A DNA stretch of 41,943 bases from an uncultured Lachnospiraceae bacterium (GTDB taxonomy: Bacteria; Bacillota; Clostridia; Lachnospirales; Lachnospiraceae), in the NCBI GenBank assembly GCA_910586095.1, contig CAJUHQ010000001.1:1-41943 (forward strand), read 5' to 3'. Of this stretch, positions 1-7,319 are shown piece after piece. Under the pieces are notes generated by a model, which did not search any database, had not been told where the DNA came from, and saw only the letters and a program-made list of their open reading frames with translations. The position numbers and the translations under genes are program-made. Numbering within the stretch: the stretch's first letter is position 1; each line of letters opens with the position of its first letter.

Positions 1-143
1 CAGGAGATCAGAATTCTGCAATTGCAGCAGGAATTCCCTTTATATTTGCAGCGTATGGTTTTGGGGAGGCAAAGTCTCCAGACTATGTATTAGGTGCATT
101 TGAACAGCTTCCAGAGTTAATGGAAAAGGTATGGTTTGAGTGA
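1..143 (+). CDS. HAD-family hydrolase (C-terminal fragment)
   Basis: Only the last 46 codons are in the window; the reading frame begins at base 3 and ends at TGA 141-143. The fragment begins GDQNSAIAAGIPFIFAAYGF. The D-x-x-A-AxxAG-I pattern followed by a glycine-rich turn matches the end of motif IV in HAD phosphatases of the phosphoglycolate phosphatase type, where the Asp helps bind Mg2+ and the alanine/glycine segment follows. The tail reads LPELMEKVWFE, which fits the usual C-terminal helix. The substrate cannot be told from this piece, and the catalytic DxD lies upstream of the window. A rho-independent terminator follows 48 bases after the stop, so this is the end of its transcript. 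Confidence 0.7.
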   Translation, partial: GDQNSAIAAGIPFIFAAYGFGEAKSPDYVLGAFEQLPELMEKVWFE

Positions 144-190
144 TGTTGACCATATAGTTGCAATATAGATTAATAAAAAAATAGGGTTAT

Positions 191-227
191 AAAGCGCAGT
201 TTTCACAAAATGAATACTGCGCTTTTG
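191..227 (+). terminator. Rho-independent terminator after the HAD gene
   Basis: The stem AAAGCGCAGT (191-200) pairs with ACTGCGCTTT (216-225) around a 15-base AT-rich loop. The 3' arm runs into a short T stretch. It lies 48 bases after the upstream stop codon. Confidence 0.75.
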
Positions 228-348
228 TGCACAATCATTTATCGGAAAATTGCTTATGACCAAAGAGATGAAAAGGCGAATAATAGTTTGGCAATATTGT
301 AAAATTTTGGAGTAAAAAGACCGATATATAAAGTACTATATAGAAATA

Positions 349-373
349 GTTGAAAAGGTAGAGACTTTTCAAC
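349..373 (+). other. Perfect 9-bp stem-loop upstream of the coiled-coil gene
   Basis: GTTGAAAAG (349-357) and CTTTTCAAC (365-373) are perfect inverted repeats with a 7-base loop. No T-tract follows, so a terminator is unlikely. It sits 66 bases before the start codon at 439 and could be a protein-binding operator or a 5' UTR hairpin; the sequence does not decide which. Confidence 0.4.
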
Positions 374-438
374 AGATCGAGAATATAGGTTACAGGTGAC
401 ATGGAGGATTCATAAATCTCAAAAGGATGTGAGAAAAG

Positions 439-1002
439 ATGAAGATAGGAGAAGCGCAGAAACAATACAGAGCACAGAGAGCAGCATTAGTACAGTACAA
501 AAGAAAACTTCAAAAGCAGAAGGAAAGCATGGAGAAAAAAATTAATGCAACAGTGGATGGTAAAGAGGTCTACGCCAACGAGGCCGCCATTTTGGAGCTT
601 TCCATCAAGGATGCAAACGAAAAGTTTGATAAGAATCAAGAAGTGTTAGATGCTCTTACAGAGCAGTATGTAGCTGTGTGGAATATGGAAGTTGCAAGGC
701 AACAAAGAGATGTTGCTAGCGAACATGCCGCAGATCTCGCCAAAATTATAGAAGTGGCAAGGCGAATTGGAAAAGGAGCACATGTACCTGCTCAGGATGA
801 GAAAAAACTGATGGATTATAGTATGGAGATGTACATATCCGCTAAGAATCTGGCAATGCTTAACGAGCAAAAGAAAAAAGAGAAATATGATTCTCTTTGG
901 GAAGAAGAAAAGGAAGAAAAAGAATACGATCCACAAGGTGAGGCGGAAAACGCTGAAGTTTGTGTAGATCTTCCAGAGATTGATCTAGAAGGAATATGTT
1001 GA
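439..1002 (+). CDS. Hypothetical charged coiled-coil protein
   Basis: I do not recognise this 187-residue protein. It has no signal peptide or membrane segment and is very rich in Lys, Glu and Gln. Residues 1-40 (start MKIGEAQKQYRAQRAALVQY) and about 55-100 have long heptad-like stretches, so a soluble coiled coil is likely. The last 40 residues are acidic (a KEEKEYD run, then many Asp/Glu) and end in Cys. The start is supported by an AAAGGATGTGAG ribosome site just upstream. It stands alone, between a terminator and a large inverted repeat (1039-1076). A flagellar or secretion-chaperone-like helical role is possible from composition alone, but there is no specific evidence. Confidence 0.7.
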   Translation: MKIGEAQKQYRAQRAALVQYKRKLQKQKESMEKKINATVDGKEVYANEAAILELSIKDANEKFDKNQEVLDALTEQYVAVWNMEVARQQRDVASEHAADLAKIIEVARRIGKGAHVPAQDEKKLMDYSMEMYISAKNLAMLNEQKKKEKYDSLWEEEKEEKEYDPQGEAENAEVCVDLPEIDLEGIC

Positions 1003-1038
1003 ATTTTCACAGATAAATATCATTGTGACTATGAATAA

Positions 1039-1076
1039 AGCGCCACGATACAAACGTTTGTTTGCGTCGTGGCGCT
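1039..1076. terminator. Strong inverted repeat, probable transcription end
   Basis: AGCGCCACGA (1039-1048) pairs perfectly with TCGTGGCGCT (1067-1076). A 10-bp GC-rich stem this close (36 bases) after a stop codon normally marks a terminator. A T-tract is lacking on the plus strand, and on the minus strand only a weak CTTTATT follows, so termination could be inefficient or need processing. Confidence 0.5.
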
Positions 1077-1144
1077 AACAATATAAAAGAGTAAATAGTG
1101 CTGTATTGTTGCATCAAAGTGTAGAGATATGAATAGTAAACACA

Positions 1145-1191
1145 CATCATGCAATTTCTGAAATGCCATCTATCATTTCAGGTCGTATGAC
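1145..1191 (+). repeat. Palindromic dispersed repeat, copy 1
   Basis: The core CTGAAATG (1158-1165) - 8 bases - CATTTCAG (1174-1181) is followed by a second small hairpin, GTC-GTAT-GAC. The left flank CATCATGCAATTT also matches. Related copies are at 22659-22688 (reverse orientation, left half only) and 41871-41943. In the last copy the second hairpin is GGCC-GTAT-GGCC, so the arms changed together while the loop stayed. That points to selection on structure or a mobile palindromic unit. Confidence 0.6.
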
Positions 1192-1196
1192 AAAGT

Positions 1197-1300
1197 AAAA
1201 GGGGCCATTGCAAAATTTGGCAATCCCACAATATATGGTTAAGATGTCTTAGATATCCATATCGTATATTGTGTAGATGTTATTTTGCAACAGTCCCTTT
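1197..1300. mobile_element. MITE-like long imperfect inverted repeat
   Basis: About 104 bases fold back on themselves. Outer arms are AAAGGGGCCATTGCAAAAT (1198-1216) and ATTTTGCAACAGTCCCTTT (1282-1300), matching at about 16 of 19 positions. Inner arms are CACAATATATGG and CCATATCGTATATTGTG. There is no coding capacity. Read inward from the right, the end is GGGACTGTTGCAAAAT, which resembles the GGxxCTGTTGCAAA ends of IS6-family elements such as IS26; that family link is an inference. No clear target duplication was seen. It lies just downstream of the histidine kinase gene and could also act as its terminator. Confidence 0.45.
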
Positions 1301-1342
1301 GTATAGTTTTGTGCAAAGAATAAATGATTATACTAACGTATT

Positions 1343-2758
1343 TTAATCTTCATCTACTTTTTCTAAAGTAAAAATAAATTCTGTGCCAACACCTTCTGTA
1401 CTAATAACATTGATATTTTCATTGTGTGACTGGATAATTTCTTTGGTAATCGAAAGACCAAGACCAGTTCCACGCTTGTCTTTTCCGCGTGACAAGTCTG
1501 TCTTATAGAAGCGGTCCCAGATTAATCTGATACTATCTTTTGGAATTCCAATTCCATTATCCTTTACAGATACCAAAATTTTGTTTGAACGTTCGATAGT
1601 CTCAATTTTGATGGAAGAGTTTTTATGACTAAATTTAATGGCGTTGTCAACTAGATTGTATAGTACCTGCTGGATTTTAACCATATCGGCGTTGACATAC
1701 ATTTTAGAACCTGTCAGAACAAGGTCAATCGAAATCAAGCGTTGGCGGCAAGTACCTTCAAATGATGCTGCTGTATTTTTGATGATTGGATTGATGTCAA
1801 AAATACTACGGTCAAGAATCATACCTTTTGTATTGAGGTTGTTTAGGGTGAGTAGGGAGTTGGTCAGTTTGGTCAGTCGATCTGTTTCGTTTAAGACCAC
1901 CCCAATATATTTTTCGTGTTGATCGGGGGGGATGGTTCCATCGAGCATCGCTTCAAGATAACCGCGCATAGATGTCAAAGGAGAGCGAAAATCATGGGAA
2001 ATATTTGCAACAAGACGTTTTTGATTGTCCTCTGATTTTGCAACTTCGCTTGCCATATAGGCTAAGGACGCAGCCAGATATCCGATTTCATCTTCGCTGT
2101 CCACTTGAAATTCATATCGAAAGTTCCCAATAGCGTACTGTTCCGTAGCATGTGTAATTTTTCGCAAAGGTAGATACACCATCTCTGTAAAAAAAAGTAA
2201 AATAATCAACGATAGAAGAAATAAAATTACTAGTGTAATGTAAGAAATATTTAATAGAGAATTGCAAGAGCGTTGCAATGCCTCCATAGAAGCATGTATA
2301 ACTACATAACCTTTTACTTTGTATTGTGAGGAGATTGGAGCAAATGCTGAAATCATTTCTTCATCGAACATTCCAAAAAAATTCCCCACTGTATAGAAGG
2401 AACTGCCTGTGATTGTAGGACTAAAATTAGGAATGGTGACGCTGTTTTCGATATTCAGTGGAGAGCTAGAATCAAGTACAATCAAACCAGAAGGATTGAC
2501 GATCCAGACAGAAGCATCTAAAAAGGTGCCAATAGCTTCGATTTGACGCCAGACAGATTCTAGGCTAATCTCACTATTGTATAAGTCGGCGGCATAAGAG
2601 TCCGCAATAAGCAGCGCCTCGCGATAGAGCGCATCTGCCTTCTCACGCCGCATATGTTCTAAAGTCATACTAGAGGTAAATGTGGCGACAATGATAAAGC
2701 CAAAAAATGCAAAAATAAAGTATGCTAGCACAAATTTTAGGTAGAGAGTTCGTTTCAT
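1343..2758 (-). CDS. Membrane sensor histidine kinase (HAMP, HisKA, HATPase)
   Basis: A 471-residue two-component sensor. There is a membrane segment at about 8-30, an extracytoplasmic sensing region at about 31-168, a second membrane segment at about 170-192, then HAMP (about 193-245). The H-box NISHDFRSPLTSMRGY puts the phospho-accepting His at 255. The N-box is YNLVDNAIKFS (about 367-377), G1 is DNGIGIPKDS, the F-box is DRFYKTD and G2 is RGTGLGLSI, so the ATP-binding lid is complete. The extracytoplasmic part looks like a PAS/Cache fold (IVNPSGLIVLDSS), but the ligand is unknown. Its ATG overlaps the stop codon of the response regulator gene by four bases (ATGA), with AGGT as ribosome site, so the two are translationally coupled. 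The overall type is the common Firmicutes PhoR/BaeS-like class. Confidence 0.93.
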   Translation of the reverse strand: MKRTLYLKFVLAYFIFAFFGFIIVATFTSSMTLEHMRREKADALYREALLIADSYAADLYNSEISLESVWRQIEAIGTFLDASVWIVNPSGLIVLDSSSPLNIENSVTIPNFSPTITGSSFYTVGNFFGMFDEEMISAFAPISSQYKVKGYVVIHASMEALQRSCNSLLNISYITLVILFLLSLIILLFFTEMVYLPLRKITHATEQYAIGNFRYEFQVDSEDEIGYLAASLAYMASEVAKSEDNQKRLVANISHDFRSPLTSMRGYLEAMLDGTIPPDQHEKYIGVVLNETDRLTKLTNSLLTLNNLNTKGMILDRSIFDINPIIKNTAASFEGTCRQRLISIDLVLTGSKMYVNADMVKIQQVLYNLVDNAIKFSHKNSSIKIETIERSNKILVSVKDNGIGIPKDSIRLIWDRFYKTDLSRGKDKRGTGLGLSITKEIIQSHNENINVISTEGVGTEFIFTLEKVDED

Positions 2759-3456
2759 GATTTGACCTCAAACTTATATCCAATCCCCCAGATGGTCACA
2801 ATGCACCAAGCTTCATGCTTCTTGATTTTTTCGCGAAGACGTTTGATATGCACATCTACAGTGCGCGTGTCTCCGACATATTCATAGCCCCAGATTTGAT
2901 CGAGTAGTTGTTCACGCGTAAAAACACGGTTGGGAGAAGAAGCTAAAAAGTACAAAAGTTCTAACTCTTTTGGAGGCATTTCTACAGTTTTACCATTATA
3001 TATGACGGAGTAGTTAGTAAGATTGATCGTGAGATCGGGGTAGGACACTTGTTTGAAGTTCGAGACGGGAGCGGCAGGAATAACCGTTTTGTAACGGCGT
3101 AGAACTGCCTTTACGCGTGCCACTAATTCTTTGGTGTCAAAAGGCTTTTCTAGATAGTCGTCGGCACCGAGTTCTAGCCCGAGAACTTTGTCAAATACTT
3201 CCCCCTTTGCGGAGAGCATAATAATAGGAGTCTGTGATTTTTGACGAATCTCACGACAGACCTGATATCCGTCAATCCCTGGAAGCATCAAATCTAATAG
3301 AAGCAAATCAGGGGAAAACACTGCAACTTCTTGCAGTGCAGATTCTCCATCATAGACAATTTTGGTTTCAAAACATTCTTTCGTCAAATACAATGAAATG
3401 AGTTCTGCAATATTCTCATCATCATCAACAATTAATATTTTTTGTTTGTTTGCCAT
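2755..3456 (-). CDS. OmpR/PhoB-family response regulator
   Basis: Receiver plus winged-helix DNA-binding protein, partner of the adjacent kinase. Numbered from MANKQKILIVDDDENI, the acidic pair is D11/D12, the phosphorylated residue D55 (LLLLDLMLPG), the switch Ser is in IIMLSAKG and the conserved Lys in LEKPF. The C-terminal domain carries the usual PPKELELLYFLA and TRTVDVHIKRLREKI recognition helix region. An in-frame ATG lies four codons upstream (3468), but it is only one base from the AAAGG ribosome site, so 3456 is preferred. The regulon is unknown. The stretch upstream (3457-3633) contains two GC-rich hairpins that separate it from mutS2 on the same strand. Confidence 0.93.
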   Translation of the reverse strand: MANKQKILIVDDDENIAELISLYLTKECFETKIVYDGESALQEVAVFSPDLLLLDLMLPGIDGYQVCREIRQKSQTPIIMLSAKGEVFDKVLGLELGADDYLEKPFDTKELVARVKAVLRRYKTVIPAAPVSNFKQVSYPDLTINLTNYSVIYNGKTVEMPPKELELLYFLASSPNRVFTREQLLDQIWGYEYVGDTRTVDVHIKRLREKIKKHEAWCIVTIWGIGYKFEVKS

Positions 3457-3571
3457 ATTTATAACCATGCCTTTCTCTTGACCTGCGATATTACATCGTG
3501 GCCAATGCTGTGAGCAGTAGAAGTTTTTTCTTGTTTCTTTACTGTAAAAGTCTCGATCTTCAATCAGGACT

Positions 3572-3621
3572 GCGCACTTGCTGCGCTGTCCATACGCGCC
3601 ATGCAGCTTGCCGCATGGGCG
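3572..3621 (-). repeat. Two tandem GC-rich hairpins between mutS2 and the response regulator
   Basis: Hairpin 1 is GCGCA-CTTGC-TGCGC (3572-3586). Hairpin 2 pairs CCATGC (3599-3604) with GCATGG (3613-3618), plus a bulged GCG/CGC extension. Both loops carry a GCAAG/CTTGC core. The local base composition is far more GC-rich than the flanks. The pair lies just after the mutS2 stop on the minus strand. It may be a REP-like element or a processing/termination structure; no T-tract follows. Confidence 0.5.
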
Positions 3622-3633
3622 TTTAGAAGTGTT

Positions 3634-6039
3634 CTATTTAAATTCTGCGATTGTCACGCCAGCATCCCCCTCGCCGTACTCACCCAAGTGAAAAGATTTT
3701 ACATAGGAGATACGCTTTAAGTATTGATGGACAGCTTGTCGCAAAGCGCCTGTGCCCTTTCCGTGTACGATTCGCACGCTAGGGGCATGGGATAAGTAGG
3801 CGTCATCGAGATATTTGTCAAGCTCTGCAAGTGCTTCGTCCACCGTTTTTCCTAACAGATTGATTTCTGTCGAAAGAGTGGCTGTCTTAGACATGCCAAT
3901 ATGTCCGCCACCAGATGTTTTAGAACTTCCAGCATGTTTCATTGTGTTTTTGTAGGAGGTTCCCAAAAGAGCGGTTTCATTGATGAGGACAAGGTCTTTA
4001 ATATTGACTTTTGAACGGATAATGCCACATTGTACAAAGAGATCTCCCTTAGCATCAGGGCGTGAGGAGATTGTACCTTTTAACCCCATAGAAACGACCT
4101 TCACTAGATCACCAGGTTTGATCTGGGTAGGCTTTAGAATCTTATGAGTTGGCAGTTGTTCTGTAGAGGAAAGCTTTGTGTTTTTCTCTTGGATTTTATT
4201 GCGCACCTTGGTGCGTGCCTTCTCCAAATCCTTGATAGATGAAGTACGAGTATCTACTTTTTGGAAATTTCTAATCGTTTCGTCGGCAACGTCTTTAGCT
4301 TCCTGTAAAATGCGGCGCGCTTCTTCGTTTGCGGTTCGCAAAATTTTATCTTTTTGTGCGTCGAGACGTTCTTGTTTTTGCTCTAACTTTTGTTTTAAAG
4401 AGGCGATCTCCGCCTTGTAGGATTGAATTTCATTTCGCTCATTCTCAATGGTACGTCGGCTCGCGTCTAAGTCCGCCAATAAATCTTCAAAACTTTCGTC
4501 CTCTTCACTAATATGTTCTTTTGCCGATTCAATAATTTCATCAGGTAGTCCCAGTTTAGAGGAGATGGCAAAGGCATTACTTTTGCCAGGGATGCCAATT
4601 AATAGTCTGTAGGTGGGACGAAGTGTCTCTACATCAAATTCGCAACAAGCATTTTCTACATAGGAAGTTGTTAATGCAAAGACTTTTAATTCGCTGTAGT
4701 GTGTGGTTGCCATTGTGTGAATCTTGCGTTGATGCAAATGTTTTAGAATTGCAATTGCTAGCGCAGCCCCCTCAGTGGGATCGGTGCCAGCACCAAGCTC
4801 ATCAAAGATGCATAGAGAATTTTCGTCGGCATTTTTTAATATAGAAATTGTATTGTTCATGTGGGCAGAGAATGTAGAAAGATTCTGTTCAATACTTTGT
4901 TCATCTCCAATATCGGCATAAACTTCTGTAAATACACCGAGTTCCGAGCGATCTAGAGCAGGGATGTGAAGACCTGCCTGGCCCATTAAGGTAAAAAGTC
5001 CAACTGTTTTTAAGGAGACAGTTTTGCCACCAGTATTAGGACCTGTGATAATCAAAAGATCAAATTCTTTCCCCAATTTAATATCAATAGGGACCACACT
5101 TTTTTTATCCAATAACGGGTGTCTTCCTTTGCGAATATGGATAAAATGATCGGCATTAAATAACGGCCTTGATGCATTCATGTCAATCGCAAGAGCAGCT
5201 TTGGCGAAAATAAAGTCTAAAAAAGTTAAAATACGACAATTTTCTGCAAGTTCTGCTATAGATTCGCTTGCATATGCACTTAATTGTGCAAGAATTCTTT
5301 CAATTTCTTCCGTCTCTTGTAAAGCGAGCTCCTTTAACTGATTATTGAGATTAACAATAACGGCTGGTTCGATAAAGAGTGTAGAACCTGTCGAAGATTG
5401 GTCATGAATCATTCCAGGGACATTGCCCTTGTGCTCTGCCTTCACGGGAATACAATAACGGTTGTTACGCATTGTGATAACAGCATCTTGCAAGTAGGTG
5501 CGCAGGCTGCCAGTTACCATTCCTGAGAGTTGATTGTGTATCTTTTCATTTGTCAATCGAATACTGCGTCGAATATGTTTAAGAGTAGAGCTGGCATCAT
5601 CAGCCATTTCTTCCTCAGACAAGATGCAGCGGTTAATTTCATTTTGAAGCGGAGTGAGTGGTTCGAGCCCTGCAAAGTATGACTGTAGACTATCAGGAGT
5701 TTCTTCATCGCGCTCTGTACGGGAAAAAGATTTAGCTTTTGCAGCACAAGAAAGAGAGGCAGAAATCTTTAGAAGTTCTCCTGCGGATAGGGCACTGCCA
5801 ATTTCAAGGGATTTGATACTAAAGCGAAGATCTTTATTTCCACTAAAAGAAATACGACCGTTTTTTATAAGTCGTGAAAATGCGTCTGCCGTCTGCTGTT
5901 GTGCTTCTTCAATTTCAGAAAGTAGAGTCATAGGTTGTAAGTGTCGACAAAGATCTTTTCCAGGTTCGGAGCTGGCTTTCTCGATAAGAACATCGATTAT
6001 TTTATTGTATTCAAGTATTCGTAATGCTTTTTCATTCAT
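3634..6039 (-). CDS. mutS2: Endonuclease MutS2 / ribosome-rescue ATPase
   Basis: About 801 residues, the usual MutS2 length, starting MNEKALRILEYNKIIDVLIE as in the family. The ATPase core has a Walker A GPNTGGKT at about 333-340 and a Walker B/D-loop DELGAGTDPTEGAALA. A long helical region (about 505-610) follows, then an SH3-like KOW segment (KPGDLVKVVSMGLKGTI) and a C-terminal Smr domain of about 75 residues with the HGKGTGALR motif. MutS2 proteins suppress homologous recombination, and in Bacillus act on collided ribosomes. An in-frame ATG four codons earlier (6051) is possible but sits one base from the AAAGG site. An extended -10 promoter and a hairpin lie in the upstream region. Confidence 0.96.
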   Translation of the reverse strand: MNEKALRILEYNKIIDVLIEKASSEPGKDLCRHLQPMTLLSEIEEAQQQTADAFSRLIKNGRISFSGNKDLRFSIKSLEIGSALSAGELLKISASLSCAAKAKSFSRTERDEETPDSLQSYFAGLEPLTPLQNEINRCILSEEEMADDASSTLKHIRRSIRLTNEKIHNQLSGMVTGSLRTYLQDAVITMRNNRYCIPVKAEHKGNVPGMIHDQSSTGSTLFIEPAVIVNLNNQLKELALQETEEIERILAQLSAYASESIAELAENCRILTFLDFIFAKAALAIDMNASRPLFNADHFIHIRKGRHPLLDKKSVVPIDIKLGKEFDLLIITGPNTGGKTVSLKTVGLFTLMGQAGLHIPALDRSELGVFTEVYADIGDEQSIEQNLSTFSAHMNNTISILKNADENSLCIFDELGAGTDPTEGAALAIAILKHLHQRKIHTMATTHYSELKVFALTTSYVENACCEFDVETLRPTYRLLIGIPGKSNAFAISSKLGLPDEIIESAKEHISEEDESFEDLLADLDASRRTIENERNEIQSYKAEIASLKQKLEQKQERLDAQKDKILRTANEEARRILQEAKDVADETIRNFQKVDTRTSSIKDLEKARTKVRNKIQEKNTKLSSTEQLPTHKILKPTQIKPGDLVKVVSMGLKGTISSRPDAKGDLFVQCGIIRSKVNIKDLVLINETALLGTSYKNTMKHAGSSKTSGGGHIGMSKTATLSTEINLLGKTVDEALAELDKYLDDAYLSHAPSVRIVHGKGTGALRQAVHQYLKRISYVKSFHLGEYGEGDAGVTIAEFK

Positions 6040-6145
6040 ATAATAAACCATACCTTTCGGCGAAATTGTTATAGTCGTTACAAAAATAAATTAAAAATAT
6101 TTTATAAATCACAATCAGGTGATTATGATAGCAAACTCGCATCAT

Positions 6146-6175
6146 GCTATGAAAGTTGTCCTTTACGTTCATAGC
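6146..6175 (-). other. Stem-loop in the mutS2 leader
   Basis: GCTATGAA (6146-6153) pairs perfectly with TTCATAGC (6168-6175) around a 14-base loop. It would lie in the 5' untranslated RNA if transcription starts near 6218 from the extended -10 promoter. It could be a stabilising structure or a palindromic binding site. Confidence 0.35.
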
Positions 6176-6224
6176 GATTAAGATGCCTCTAGAATGTATA
6201 TGCTGCTGTTGGACGATGGTATCT

Positions 6225-6233
6225 ATTATAACA
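6225..6233 (-). promoter_or_regulatory. Extended -10 promoter for mutS2
   Basis: On the minus strand the sequence reads TGTTATAATAG, a perfect TGnTATAAT extended -10 (TATAAT at 6230-6225). No good -35 is visible 17 bases upstream, which is normal for extended -10 promoters. The predicted start near 6218 gives a leader of about 180 bases. Confidence 0.5.
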
Positions 6234-6416
6234 TAAGAATTTCTAGAATTCTACTAAAATCTGTTACGGCTGTTATTTTAGAAATACTGGTTTGACACAT
6301 GGATGTGATTTATGCCAAAATCATGCATCATGATATTGACAGTACAAAATAGTAATAATACAAATGGATTTGGTAATGCTAAATTATAATGCCACATTAT
6401 AATAATGAAAAAAAGC

Positions 6417-6445
6417 TTGCCTATATGAAAGAGGTGTGATATTAT
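6417..6445 (+). promoter_or_regulatory. Sigma-A promoter for the small gene at 6498
   Basis: TTGCCT (6417-6422), a 17-base spacer and TATTAT (6440-6445), with a TG one base before the -10. Just upstream, the self-palindromic octamer ATTATAAT occurs twice (6383-6390 and 6396-6403), separated by GCCAC; this could be an operator. Confidence 0.5.
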
Positions 6446-6497
6446 TAAGTGGCGCAAAAATAGACAGTAAAAAATAGCGTCATGGATGAGGAGACAT

Positions 6498-6689
6498 ATG
6501 GAAGAAAAACAAAAGTCCTTTGGGCATGAGAAGGAACCGTGTGTGACAAGTGTCAAAGAGAATCAGGCTGACACGGACAGTAAAATAGGAAAAGAAATGA
6601 CGCTTATGCAATTGTTTGAAGTTACAACACATTTAGCGCAAGAAAATGCAAAGCTTTTACGGCCGAATTGTAACGATGTAGACAATTAG
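6498..6689 (+). CDS. Small hypothetical protein (63 aa)
   Basis: A short open frame starting MEEKQKSFGHEKEPCVTSVK and ending in NCNDVDN. I do not recognise it. It is hydrophilic, with no membrane segment or signal peptide; residues 33-55 (EMTLMQLFEVTTHLAQENAK) would form an amphipathic helix. Support for its being real is a GAGGAG ribosome site four bases before the ATG and a sigma-A-like promoter 52 bases upstream with correct spacing. An ATG at 6486 in the same frame lacks such a site. The next 630 bases hold no convincing gene, so it is probably monocistronic unless it reads into the ABC-F gene. Confidence 0.5.
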   Translation: MEEKQKSFGHEKEPCVTSVKENQADTDSKIGKEMTLMQLFEVTTHLAQENAKLLRPNCNDVDN

Positions 6690-7319
6690 CGTGCTGGTTT
6701 TTGATAGAATTGGGAAAGGGGTGAAAAGATGCGGATATAATCTACTTTTGAGACATGAGGCATATTTGATAATAGTAAGCAGGTACAATGGATGTGTATC
6801 CATGCCAAGAAGTATTGTTTTCATGTTGCCAATAGTAGATTATGGTTCGCATACCCCTTTTTTATGTATAGACTCGTACAAGACAAATAGGCTGCAAAAA
6901 TGGCATATGGGTCACTTGGCGAGAAAGACTGTGTGGAGATACAAGTTCGTAAGAATTTGGCGACTGCATGGATTGCTGTAAACTGATTTTCCTTGTTATT
7001 TTAGTCCAGCTAGAACGGTGAGTAGATAGTTTAAGAACAGTGGTATTTTGTGGGACTTAAAACAAAGGAAGATAGAGGCATCAACATCAAACATAAAAAA
7101 AGAGCAATTAGGATGAGGACCATTTGGCAGCAGATGGTCTTTTTGTATGCACACAAAAATGTCAACATACAAATTCTGTTTGTGATGTTGTTAGAATCAA
7201 GAAAGATTGGAGAAGTGTGTGTTGCATGGACAATCCGAACAAGTCCAGCTAAGAAATGTCAAGAGTTATTAAAGCAGCATCGCTAGAGAGGATGCGGGAC
7301 TTAAAAAGGAGGATTGCAT
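6690..7319 (+). other. 630-base gene-free leader region before the ABC-F gene
   Basis: Open frames here (6691-6981 and 7050-7286) start with GTG, lack ribosome sites and give Cys/Trp/Arg-rich products with no family character, so I do not call them. No good promoter or terminator was found. Long leaders with attenuators are common ahead of antibiotic-responsive ABC-F genes, so the region may be regulatory; I could not identify a clear leader peptide and terminator pair. Confidence 0.3.

Noticed and set aside
6691..6981. GTG-started 96-residue frame
   Set aside because: No ribosome site, Cys/Trp/Arg-rich product without family features, ordinary intergenic composition.
7050..7286. GTG-started 78-residue frame before the ABC-F gene
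   Set aside because: No convincing ribosome site and no recognisable motif; kept only as part of the leader region.
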